Source of the DNA: an uncultured Muribaculaceae bacterium
GTDB lineage: Bacteria; Bacteroidota; Bacteroidia; Bacteroidales; Muribaculaceae
NCBI GenBank assembly: GCA_905207535.1
Contig: CAJLLX010000047.1
Coordinates: forward strand, 1 to 14,132
Reading direction: 5' to 3'
Length of the DNA stretch: 14,132 bases
Shown: one piece after another, positions 6,508-13,154 of the stretch
Position numbering within the stretch: position 1 is the stretch's first letter
Layout of the letters: every line of letters starts with the position of its first letter
Position numbers and translations under genes: made by a program
Notes under the pieces: generated by a model
Told to the model about the DNA's origin: nothing
The model's database searches: none
What the model saw: only the letters and a program-made list of their open reading frames with translations

Positions 6508-8175
6508 TTAGTGGAGGGCGATTTTGAGGCGGGAGGGGCCGAGGGTGGCGATGTAGACGCCGGGGGCAAAGCGGTCGAGGGGGAGGGGAGCGCCGGTGAA
6601 GCGGGCGTGGTAGACGGTGCGGCCGCTAAGGTCGGTGATGATCAGATAAAGGGGTGAGGAGGCGTTGGAGTCGGCGGAAGTGTCGGCGACGAGGAGGTTG
6701 CCCTCAAGGCGCAGCCGGGGCGACGCGTTGGGGTTGGCTTCCATGGTGCTGATGCCGGTGGCGTGGTCGTGGGGTGCCAGGCGCATTGCGGCGATGCCGC
6801 TGCCGGGTGCGCAGACAAAGAGGTCGGTCACCGGGGTGGTGTCGCCGTCGGGGCGTGTCCATCCCGAGATGTTGTCGGTGTCGACGCTGCGCGATACGGC
6901 TACCTGACGGTAGGTGGAGTAGGGGTGCTGAGGATATTTGAATGCGACGTCGGGGAAGGTGTGGTTTTGAGCACCAAGGGTGGCAAACGATTTAGGATCT
7001 TCCCACGATGAGAGATAAAACTGTGTGCCTTTCTCGGGGCTGCAATGGGCGGCGTAGGTGGCGAGGAGCTGATTGCCGTGGCGGAATGTGTAAAATCCGC
7101 GGCACGTGCCGTTGGAGTTGTCGGGGACGGCCTGATGGGTGCCTGCGGTGAGCGTCTCCTGGCGTTGGAGGGAGTGGCTGCGGGATGTGAAAAGTGTTGG
7201 TGTGGTGGCACCGTTGACATCCATCTTGTCGGAAGCTACAAACATCTCTGTGCCGGCCACTTTGTGTAGCTCGGGACGATAGAATTTGTATTCTTTTTTA
7301 TATTTACCTGTCGTATAATCATATTCATAAAAATCACTGTTCGGCGAGATCCAGTAATATGGTATATATTCAGGTGCCGTCGTGACCTTCCATTTATCGA
7401 TATCGAAGATGGCATATTTGGTGAAATGGGGATGATTGGTCCAGATGACGGTGGCCTCTACGGTGTATTTGCCCGATGTGATTTTGCCGGAGATGCGGTT
7501 GAGGTCAATGCGGCAGTTGTATGAGTTAGTTTCTGTCGAAAGGCGACCTTCATTGTTGTCTAAGTCAAATTCTACTTTTTTGGCCAATATCATCCCATCC
7601 TCATTGAAGGGAATGAGGGTGATGTGCGCTTCATACGTGGCGTCGTTTATCCTGTAGCATGAAGCCATCAGAAGATTTCCGAAATCGTCGTTGGCGATGA
7701 CAAAATTGTGCGGGGGATTGCCGCCCTGCGGCTTGCGAAGCTCAGCCGTAGTAGGGAAAATCAGGGGCTGTAGCTCCTCGCCGGTGTCGGCTTTGAAACG
7801 GCGGATGAAGATATTGTCGCGGCTTTCACCGGTCTCAAACGGCTCGCAGTAACCGATACACAGATACACCACATTGCCGCTGAGGGCTATCGAAGCATTG
7901 TCCTGATAGTCATCGACATTGGCCAGATCCGTTTCCCACAGCATATTGATAGCCACCTCATTACCGTCGGGCAGCTTCATAGATGACTCTTTCGAGAGCG
8001 GGAGCACCTCCGAGCCTTTCTGGCGAGGCACCCCAACGGTAGCCTCGGCTCCGGCCGACATCGCGCCACCCATAGCAAGCATCAATAAAGCCACCGCTTT
8101 ATATCTTAAATTTTTACAACATGCAGAATGTTTTAATCTTTTACAGAAAGCGGAGCAAAAAATCATGCTTTTCAT
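6508..8175 (-). CDS. Exported protein with T9SS-like C-terminal sorting domain
   Basis: The 555-residue protein begins with a long basic n-region (about 25 residues) followed by a hydrophobic segment (KAVALLMLAMGGAMSA, 26-41) and a likely signal peptidase site near residues 43-45. The last about 80 residues resemble a type IX secretion (Por) C-terminal domain: LRLEGNLLVAD, ...YLIITDLSGRTVY..., LPLDRFAPGVYIATLG, RLKIALH. Such domains carry cargo across the outer membrane and are usually removed with attachment to the cell surface. The middle (about 60-470) is rich in aromatic and beta-type segments with paired WxxD and YxxG patterns, possibly a propeller, but I cannot name a catalytic family. 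A very good promoter lies at 8228-8259. The coding strand becomes markedly C-rich in its last 700 nt. The ATG at 8175 is used because no later start keeps the signal peptide. Confidence 0.8.
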   Translation of the reverse strand: MKSMIFCSAFCKRLKHSACCKNLRYKAVALLMLAMGGAMSAGAEATVGVPRQKGSEVLPLSKESSMKLPDGNEVAINMLWETDLANVDDYQDNASIALSGNVVYLCIGYCEPFETGESRDNIFIRRFKADTGEELQPLIFPTTAELRKPQGGNPPHNFVIANDDFGNLLMASCYRINDATYEAHITLIPFNEDGMILAKKVEFDLDNNEGRLSTETNSYNCRIDLNRISGKITSGKYTVEATVIWTNHPHFTKYAIFDIDKWKVTTAPEYIPYYWISPNSDFYEYDYTTGKYKKEYKFYRPELHKVAGTEMFVASDKMDVNGATTPTLFTSRSHSLQRQETLTAGTHQAVPDNSNGTCRGFYTFRHGNQLLATYAAHCSPEKGTQFYLSSWEDPKSFATLGAQNHTFPDVAFKYPQHPYSTYRQVAVSRSVDTDNISGWTRPDGDTTPVTDLFVCAPGSGIAAMRLAPHDHATGISTMEANPNASPRLRLEGNLLVADTSADSNASSPLYLIITDLSGRTVYHARFTGAPLPLDRFAPGVYIATLGPSRLKIALH

Positions 8176-8227
8176 GACAAAAAGTGTAATAATTGATGGA
8201 TGTTTTAAAAATCTCCCTCCTTGCCAA

Positions 8228-8259
8228 CAAAGTTAACGCCTTACTTTGATTATAACAAA
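8228..8259 (-). promoter_or_regulatory. Bacteroidetes promoter for the T9SS-type protein
   Basis: On the minus strand TTTG (8259-8256), a 20-nt spacer and TAACTTTG (8235-8228) match both the -33 and -7 elements. Transcription should start near 8220, giving a leader of about 45 nt to the ATG at 8175. This is the best promoter in the window. Confidence 0.7.
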
Positions 8260-8304
8260 TAAATCTCGCACTATTTTCTATTTTTGACCAAAAATAATTT
8301 GAAC

Positions 8305-8337
8305 GTTTACTGTTATACAGTGTAAACTCCGGTTTTT
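8305..8337 (+). repeat. Palindrome followed by T-tract
   Basis: ACTGT (8309-8313) and ACAGT (8317-8321) form a stem with loop TAT, extended by GTTT (8305-8308) and AAAC (8324-8327) with a two-base bulge. Seven T residues follow within 4 nt on the + strand. It resembles an intrinsic terminator for + strand transcription, yet no + gene lies upstream. It sits about 50 nt upstream of the -33 element of the T9SS-type gene, so an operator is the alternative. Confidence 0.4.
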
Positions 8338-8361
8338 TTCTCCAACTATTTCCGATTTGAT

Positions 8362-8534
8362 CCGATTGTCGAAGTAGGCACACCGCAGCGATGAGTCGGA
8401 TGATTACTTGCGCCGGGTGTTCTGCCGAGATAATGAAGAAAGACCGGCAGCTTGTCGGAGCCGCCGGCCTGGATATTGCGCATGAAAGCGGGATTGTATA
8501 GATAAACAATACGTTCGGAAATCTTGACAATCGG
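8362..8534. other. Possible structured RNA or small repeat element
   Basis: CCGATTGTC (8362-8370) and GACAATCGG (8526-8534) are perfect inverted copies 155 nt apart. Pairing continues with AAG (8372-8374) and CTT (8523-8525) after a single bulged base. Inside are CCGGCAGC/GCCGCCGG (8444-8451/8460-8467, one mismatch that becomes G-U on the minus strand), ATTGT/ACAAT near 8493-8510, and GGCA-CACC pairing with GGTG-TTC-TGCC (about 8377-8425). The number of nested helices suggests a folded RNA of about 170 nt, or a small mobile element with terminal inverted repeats. No known riboswitch, tmRNA, SRP or RNase P signature was recognised. Confidence 0.35.
8431..8467 (-). terminator. Candidate intrinsic terminator of the acyltransferase/FKBP cluster
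   Basis: On the minus strand CCGGCGGC (8467-8460) and GCTGCCGG (8451-8444) form an 8-bp stem with one G-U pair and an 8-nt loop, directly followed by the pyrimidine run TCTTTCTTC. It lies about 95 nt past the stop codon at 8560. It is also part of the larger folded element 8362-8534, so its role is not exclusive. Confidence 0.4.
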
Positions 8535-8559
8535 TTAGTTCCACTGATACGGATGAGGT

Positions 8560-9081
8560 TTAGATTTTGCGGAGGGGGCGGGCGGGGTTGCCGGCAACGA
8601 TGGTGTCGGGGTCTACTGAGCGGGGCACTACGCTGGCTGCTCCCACCACCGAGTTCTCACCGATGGTGACGCCGGGGAGGATGGTGGCTCCGGCGCCGAT
8701 CCAGGCGCGTCGGCCGATGTGCACGGGTTTGCAGGTGATCACCATGCGGTTCGCGAGGTCGTGGTTGTTGGAGATGAGCTGCACGTTGGCTGCTATCTGG
8801 GCGTTATCTTCGATGTAGATTTTTCCGGCCGACATCATCCGGCATCCGGGCATTACTATCACATTGCGTCCGATGTGCACTTGGTGGAAGCGCACGCCGC
8901 TCAGGGGCGCACGCACCACCGATCCTTCGCCCATATGCGGGAAAAGTTTGTGCATCAGCTCGTTGTGCTCTATGGTGCCGGGCATGATGTGGTTGAATCG
9001 GAAGAGCAGCTGCTCCTGTTCGGCGGCCAGCGCCAGCTCCTCGGCGGTCTGCCGGGTGACGTCTATTCTGATTTCTTCCAT
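8560..9081 (-). CDS. Hexapeptide-repeat acyltransferase (maltose/galactoside type)
   Basis: The 173-residue protein has the left-handed beta-helix fold of acetyl-CoA-dependent O-acetyltransferases related to LacA and Maa. An N-terminal helical part (1-50, with FRFNH 27-31 and GTIEHNEL) precedes hexapeptide turns from about residue 53. His107 in NNHDL is at the place of the catalytic histidine; WIGAGATILPGVTIGENSVV (127-146) and AGNPARPLRKI form the usual C-terminal coils. The acceptor (a sugar or other hydroxyl) cannot be told from sequence. It is the last gene of a tight minus-strand cluster: only 3 nt separate it from the FKBP stop upstream. It is related to, but clearly diverged from, the second acetyltransferase at 9507-10121. 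Confidence 0.88.
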   Translation of the reverse strand: MEEIRIDVTRQTAEELALAAEQEQLLFRFNHIMPGTIEHNELMHKLFPHMGEGSVVRAPLSGVRFHQVHIGRNVIVMPGCRMMSAGKIYIEDNAQIAANVQLISNNHDLANRMVITCKPVHIGRRAWIGAGATILPGVTIGENSVVGAASVVPRSVDPDTIVAGNPARPLRKI

Positions 9082-9084
9082 ACT

Positions 9085-9483
9085 TTAGCTGATTTGAATG
9101 AGCTCGATGTCAAATATGAGGGTAGAGCCGCCGGGGATGCCGGGCTGACTGAGTTTGCTGTAGCCTTGCTCGGCGGGGATGTAGATTTCCCAGCGGTCGC
9201 CGGGATGCATTTGCTGCAGGGCGATGATCCAGCCGGCTATAAGGTCGCGCAGACGGAAAGCGGGCGCTACGCCGCCACGGCTGCTGTCGAAGGTCTTTCC
9301 GTTGATGGTTTTGCCGGTGTAATGTGCCGTAACGACGCTTCCGCGATTGGGTGTCGGCCCTTGGGCGTTGCCCGATTTGATGATTTTATAGTAGATACCT
9401 TTGTCGAGGAGCTTCACTCCGGGCTCTTTGGCTTTTTCGGCCAACCATGCGCGATTTTTCTCGATATATTCCTGTTTAGCCAT
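9085..9483 (-). CDS. FKBP-type peptidyl-prolyl cis-trans isomerase, cytoplasmic
   Basis: The 132-residue protein has a short N-terminal helical segment (EYIEKNRAWLAEKAKEPG, 5-22) and one FKBP domain (about 40-132). FKBP pocket positions are recognisable: Y55 in HYTG, D66 in FDSS, F76 in AFRL, the LIAGW tryptophan (W85), Y108 in QGYS and F124 in LIFDIEL. It therefore should catalyse prolyl isomerisation, or act as a chaperone. There is no signal peptide or lipobox, so it acts in the cytoplasm, unlike many Bacteroidetes FKBPs that are lipoproteins. It lies between two acyltransferase genes, 23 nt from the upstream one and 3 nt from the downstream one, so all three are likely one transcript. Confidence 0.93.
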   Translation of the reverse strand: MAKQEYIEKNRAWLAEKAKEPGVKLLDKGIYYKIIKSGNAQGPTPNRGSVVTAHYTGKTINGKTFDSSRGGVAPAFRLRDLIAGWIIALQQMHPGDRWEIYIPAEQGYSKLSQPGIPGGSTLIFDIELIQIS

Positions 9484-9506
9484 AATTATTTTAATGGATT
9501 TACCGA

Positions 9507-10121
9507 TTATTCAACATTTTTTTTGACTACTCGGGCGGGATTGCCTACCACTACGGTGCCTGCGGGCACATCGCGGCTCACCACGCTTCCGGCGCCGATC
9601 ACTGCGTTGTCGCCGATGGTCACTCCGGGGAGTATCACGGCGCTTCCGCCGATCCACACGTTGTTGCCGATGGTCACTCCTTCGGCCCATTCTACAAATT
9701 TTTTACGTTCGTCGGGCTCCAGGGGATGGCAGGCGGTGTAGATGCTCACATTCGGACCGATAAGCACATAGTCGCCGATGTGCACTTCCCCTTCGTCGAG
9801 CACTGTAAGATTGAAATTGAACACTACGTTGCTCCCCACGTGCATGTTGCAACCGTAGTCGCAGCGGAAGGGTTGATTGACCTGCACATTCTCGCCCATG
9901 CTGCCAAAAAGGTCGTGAAGTATCTCCTGCATGCGCGCTGTCTCCGAGGGTCTGAGGTGGTTGAACTCCCAGAGCTTCTCTCTCGTCTCCATCAGAAGGT
10001 CTAAAAATCGCGGATTGGCGGCGTCGTAGCGCTCGCCCTTCATCATCTTATCCCATTCTTTTTCGAAATCGCTTATTGTGTTGCTTCTGTGTTGTGATAA
10101 TTGACGGAAGCCGCCGCACAT
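9507..10121 (-). CDS. Maltose/galactoside O-acetyltransferase family protein
   Basis: Motifs are those of Maa/LacA: KGERYDAANP near the N-terminus, the helical region to EFNHLRPSE, FRCDYGCNMHVG, FNFN, TACHPL with the catalytic histidine (H132 from this start), GVTIGNNVWIGGSAVILPGV and VVGNPARVVKK. It transfers acetyl from acetyl-CoA to a hydroxyl, commonly of a sugar; the substrate is unknown. The start is uncertain. The frame is open to an ATG at 10211, but 10110-10200 contains strong hairpins and looks untranslated. The ATG at 10046 would give 179 residues but cuts a stretch (EKEWDKM) resembling the family's first residues. I therefore chose the ATG at 10121 (204 residues), which itself lies in the hairpin at 10110-10153. 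The FKBP gene follows after 23 nt. Confidence 0.88.
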   Translation of the reverse strand: MCGGFRQLSQHRSNTISDFEKEWDKMMKGERYDAANPRFLDLLMETREKLWEFNHLRPSETARMQEILHDLFGSMGENVQVNQPFRCDYGCNMHVGSNVVFNFNLTVLDEGEVHIGDYVLIGPNVSIYTACHPLEPDERKKFVEWAEGVTIGNNVWIGGSAVILPGVTIGDNAVIGAGSVVSRDVPAGTVVVGNPARVVKKNVE

Positions 10122-10153
10122 CTCCCTCAGCGATGGGGGAGCGGTGCGGCGGC
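10110..10153 (-). repeat. Large hairpin near the start of the acetyltransferase gene
   Basis: GCCGCCGCAC (10110-10119) and GTGCGGCGGC (10144-10153) are perfect 10-bp inverted copies. Inside, CTCCC (10122-10126) pairs with GGGAG (10137-10141), separated from the outer stem by a 2x2 internal loop. The ATG at 10121-10119 falls in that junction on the minus strand. No U-tract follows, so it is not a clear terminator of the upstream OmpA gene. Confidence 0.6.
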
Positions 10154-10183
10154 GTAAAAGTTGGTCTTTCAGGCGGTTGGTGT

Positions 10184-10200
10184 CATCCCCGGGAGGGATG
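10184..10200 (-). repeat. 6-bp hairpin after the OmpA gene
   Basis: CATCCC (10184-10189) and GGGATG (10195-10200) pair perfectly around a 5-nt loop, about 30 nt past the OmpA stop. It lacks a U-tract on the minus strand. Together with the hairpin at 10110-10153 it suggests the OmpA-acetyltransferase gap is a structured, mostly non-coding spacer. Confidence 0.4.
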
Positions 10201-10228
10201 GCGACGTCCAACTGCTGTCTGCGGTCTA

Positions 10229-10924
10229 TTACTGCAGTGTGCCGGCGTTAGCCTCTTTGATCATATTCTGATCAGCTGTGATGTAGATCTCCACGCGGCG
10301 ATTCTGAGCGCGGCCGGCGGCGGTGTCGTTAGATGCTACATAGTTGGCCATGGGGATACCCTGAGCCGAAAGGCGGGTAGCAGCGATGCCGCTGTTGGCG
10401 AGGAAGCTCTCCACAGCTGCTGCGCGGCCGTTGGCTACGCGGGTGTTCACCTCGAGCGAACCGGTATTGTCGGTGTAGCCGTAGATCTGCACGTTGGTCT
10501 GGGGATTCTGCTTCAGGGAGTTGGCAAACTGAGCGAGCTCGGTCTGTGCGCTCGAACTGAGAGTGATGCCGTTGGTGGGGAAGAGGATACCGCCGGGGAA
10601 TGTCACCTTGATGGCCTGCAGACCGCGGTCGTCCTGTACAGTCTCCACGTCGGCGTTGGCGAGCTGCTCCTTGAGCTGAGCGGCCTGCTTGTCCATCTTC
10701 TTGCCGATCAGTGCACCGGCACCGGCACCTACTGCAGCACCGATAGCCGAACCGATGGCAGCACCTTTGCCGCCGCCGATAAGGGCGCCTACACCGGCGC
10801 CGAGGGCGCCGCCGCCACCACCGCCGATAAGGGCACCCTTACCGGTGTTTGTCATCGAACTACAGCCGGTAAGAAGCATTCCGGCAGCAACCATCGCACA
10901 GCATAAAGCTTTTAATGACTTCAT
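10229..10924 (-). CDS. OmpA-family lipoprotein with glycine-zipper segment
   Basis: The 231-residue protein has a lipoprotein signal peptide (MKSLKALCCAMVAAGM, lipobox LLTGC with Cys21). A Gly/Ala-rich zipper follows (about 29-74, repeats of GALIGGG and GAAIGSAIGAAVG), then a polar helical linker (75-95) and a C-terminal OmpA peptidoglycan-binding domain (about 105-220) with GYTDNTG (149-155, D152), VANGRA and GRAQNRRVEI. It is probably anchored in the outer membrane and holds the peptidoglycan, like YiaD-type proteins. Residues after Cys21 (SSMTN) lack the acidic/lysine export signal of surface lipoproteins, so a periplasm-facing location is inferred. The gene lies upstream of the acetyltransferase/FKBP cluster and may or may not share its transcript. 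Confidence 0.93.
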   Translation of the reverse strand: MKSLKALCCAMVAAGMLLTGCSSMTNTGKGALIGGGGGGALGAGVGALIGGGKGAAIGSAIGAAVGAGAGALIGKKMDKQAAQLKEQLANADVETVQDDRGLQAIKVTFPGGILFPTNGITLSSSAQTELAQFANSLKQNPQTNVQIYGYTDNTGSLEVNTRVANGRAAAVESFLANSGIAATRLSAQGIPMANYVASNDTAAGRAQNRRVEIYITADQNMIKEANAGTLQ

Positions 10925-11148
10925 AATGTTTTGTTTCTATATCGTTAGTTAAATATGTTGATTCAATGTCTCTAAATATGACCCGGAAATTCATTATAAG
11001 TTAAATAATTCAGGCTTCATATTTTCGTTTAACAATGCAAAGTTAAAAATTAATTTTGTGCCAAGCAAATCTGCGCCGGCCCGTTTTATAGAAATAACAA
11101 CAATTCCCTCCGCAGATAGTTTGCTCCCCCGGGCGCTTTTGCGCGGTT

Positions 11149-13020
11149 TTAGGCCTCGTGGCGGGAGATGGCGCTGTCGATGCCGAAGCGCATCTTGAGG
11201 TATTCGTCGGCATGCTCAGAGAGATAATCATCGACGCTGCAGCAGGCTGGATCAGCTATGCCTATGGCTCGGAGCAGATCAGCATCGACTATTTGCGGCG
11301 CTGCCGCGAGGGTCAGCGCAAAGTGGAGGCGGTCGTCTACGGCGATGATCTCATCGCGGTCGAGGCCGAGCTTCTCGCAGTTGTCGTCCTTCATCAGCAC
11401 ATGCATCAGAAAGATCCGGTAGCTGCCGCTCTCCTCTTGGTGTATCATCACAATCTTGTCTCCTTCCTCGGGCAGACTGTGCTCATCCAAGGGGAATCCG
11501 CCCCAGCGGAAAGTAGCAAACCCTTGCTCTTTCAATTGCTTTACCATCTTCGCAAAGGCATCGTCGTCGAGCCAATGCATGCGCAGCAGGTCGGGGCGAA
11601 TCACCACAGGCTCGCGGCTTTCGAGGTAGATGGTGATGCGTATGCGGTTGTCATACGAGCCGTGGCGGTTGTAGGTGGTGATTTCGGCTGAGAATTTGTC
11701 GGCATAGCCGGCATCCATCATCGCGGCAATCTCGGCGTTGTCGGTGCGCGGCAGGTATCCGAGGATAAAGTCGAAATCGAAGTCGTCCGGGTCGCCATCG
11801 TAGTCGTCGGCAAGCGCCACGGCCACAGCATTGCGGTCGTAACGGTTGTCGCGTTGGCGCACCAGCGCTATATGCGTTCCCTCCTCGAGCTCGTCCCACA
11901 CTTCATCGTTCCCTTTGATGTGGAATGACAGCCCGGCCACGGCACACTCTTTGAAAAACACCTTTTTATACACCTCCCTCGGCGGCTCCTGCATTTCGCC
12001 GTAGATCGGGAAATTTTCTATTTCACCATTTTCCGGCATTATTTCGGCGTCATTGCTTTGCGATGCGTCCTCTATCGTATTCTGCCACATTTCCTCGATG
12101 CGGCGGGCCAATTCGTCGGAGATCTTCAGCTCCGTTTTCCCGTTTTCCCGCATAAAGCGGGAGAGAAGATTGAGCTCATACTCGCAGCGCGGGCAGGTGC
12201 CGGGGCAGTTACCCTCGAGGGTGCAGTCGTCAGGCGGAAGCTCTCCGCACCCCATTTGTGCGGCAATCTCCCGACGTATCTCGCGCAGTATCTTGCAGAT
12301 AGCCTTGCCGGGCAGAGTGTTGCTGTCAGCTATTTCCTCTTTTTCATCATCATGCGTCTCCTTTTCCCCGGTGCGGTAGGTGAAGAGATCAAAACGTGTA
12401 AATCCTTCGTTTTCCAGCCGTTGGCGCGTGCTTTCGGCGTCCTCGCGGCTCGTAAATCCCGTTATAACGGGGATGCGAATCAATATCCGCTCGGGGTTCA
12501 CCCCCGCCTCTTCGCGCAGAAAGCGCATATTGTCAAATGCTTGTCGCATTTCTTGCCCTGTATAGCGCAGATACGCCTCCGGAAGGTCGGTTTTCACGTC
12601 CACAATCCATTCGTCCACTACTTCCACCAACTGCTTTACAAGGCTCGTGGGCACATTGAGAGACGTCTCCACATTTATCTTCCATTTCGCTCCGCAAATC
12701 TGCCGAAACCGCGCGATAAAGTCGGCCCTCAGCAGCGGTTCACCGCCCCCGAAGGTCACACCGCCCCCTGTGGCACGAAAATAGAGGTCGTCTTTCATTA
12801 GCTCGGCATACAGTTCCTCAGGCGTATACCTTCTCAACCCCTTTTCGGGCCCGAAGCACCGGTGATTGATGCAATATTTGCACCGCAACATGCATCCGTG
12901 CATCGCCACCAGCGTAGTCACCCCCTTTCCGTCCATACCCATCCTGTGCCGGCTGATCCCTATCACCGGCACACCCTGCTCTTCCCTCTTTTCTCCCTCA
13001 TTCCTTTTCTTTTTGCCCAT
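11149..13020 (-). CDS. Radical SAM protein fused to a cysteine cluster and a HIRAN domain
   Basis: The 623-residue protein is read from the ATG at 13020; the upstream TTG at 13050 is less likely because the purine-rich leader lies between. Residues about 16-230 are a radical SAM domain: C-x3-C-x2-C (C43, C47, C50, in HGCMLRCKYC) for the 4Fe-4S cluster, and TGGGVTFGGGEPLL (84-97), as in glycyl-radical-enzyme activases. Residues 238-290 hold a helix and a second cysteine set (C258; C266-x5-C272-x3-C276-x2-C279, in NCPGTCPRC), probably binding iron-sulfur or zinc. Residues about 355-467 fit a HIRAN domain (VAGLSFH, ALVRQRDNRYDRNAVAV, ILGYLPR.DN). The rest (475-623) is acidic and unassigned. HIRAN domains of HLTF/Rad5 bind DNA 3' ends. 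No glycyl radical enzyme is nearby, so the substrate is unknown. The protein is probably cytoplasmic. Confidence 0.85.
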   Translation of the reverse strand: MGKKKRNEGEKREEQGVPVIGISRHRMGMDGKGVTTLVAMHGCMLRCKYCINHRCFGPEKGLRRYTPEELYAELMKDDLYFRATGGGVTFGGGEPLLRADFIARFRQICGAKWKINVETSLNVPTSLVKQLVEVVDEWIVDVKTDLPEAYLRYTGQEMRQAFDNMRFLREEAGVNPERILIRIPVITGFTSREDAESTRQRLENEGFTRFDLFTYRTGEKETHDDEKEEIADSNTLPGKAICKILREIRREIAAQMGCGELPPDDCTLEGNCPGTCPRCEYELNLLSRFMRENGKTELKISDELARRIEEMWQNTIEDASQSNDAEIMPENGEIENFPIYGEMQEPPREVYKKVFFKECAVAGLSFHIKGNDEVWDELEEGTHIALVRQRDNRYDRNAVAVALADDYDGDPDDFDFDFILGYLPRTDNAEIAAMMDAGYADKFSAEITTYNRHGSYDNRIRITIYLESREPVVIRPDLLRMHWLDDDAFAKMVKQLKEQGFATFRWGGFPLDEHSLPEEGDKIVMIHQEESGSYRIFLMHVLMKDDNCEKLGLDRDEIIAVDDRLHFALTLAAAPQIVDADLLRAIGIADPACCSVDDYLSEHADEYLKMRFGIDSAISRHEA

Positions 13021-13154
13021 ATTTTCCTTGTTTTGAAAGTTTAAAGTCAATCACCGAAATATCGGTCAAGATTATTATTCCTTATACTTGCAATTAACGT
13101 AAGGCAGCAGTAACTCCGGTATGACACTGATTTTTATAGCTTAATAGATCAGAT

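Larger units (their letters stand above)
8176..8559. other. Gene-free 384-nt region with a large folded element
   Basis: It lies between the end of the acyltransferase gene (8560) and the T9SS-type gene (8175). From right to left it holds an element bounded by long-range inverted arms (8362-8534), a candidate terminator inside it (8431-8467), a palindrome with an adjacent T-tract (8305-8337), and the promoter at 8228-8259. Two short frames exist inside the element (8346-8483 minus, 45 codons; 8391-8501 plus, 36 codons), but neither has other support. Confidence 0.6.

Noticed and set aside
8141..8530. A 129-codon minus frame in the gap before the T9SS-type gene
   Set aside because: It starts with TTG, runs across the best promoter in the window and into the start of the next gene, and has no recognisable domain.
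8530..8562. Hammerhead-like bases (CTGAT...GATGAG) near the acyltransferase stop
   Set aside because: The conserved core spacing and the flanking GAAA and cleavage-site segments are missing.
8719..9741. A 340-codon + strand open frame opposite the acyltransferase/FKBP genes
   Set aside because: It spans three motif-supported genes on the other strand and its product shows no recognisable domain.
10076..10906. A 276-codon + strand open frame opposite the OmpA gene
   Set aside because: It is antisense to a clear lipoprotein/OmpA gene; its apparent Thr/Ala/Gly repeats are the mirror of the glycine zipper.
11125..11148. A small GCGC hairpin just past the radical SAM gene as a terminator
   Set aside because: The stem is only 4-5 bp and no U-tract follows on the minus strand.
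12058..12801. A 247-codon + strand open frame opposite the radical SAM gene
   Set aside because: The opposite strand carries conserved radical SAM and cysteine motifs across the same bases.
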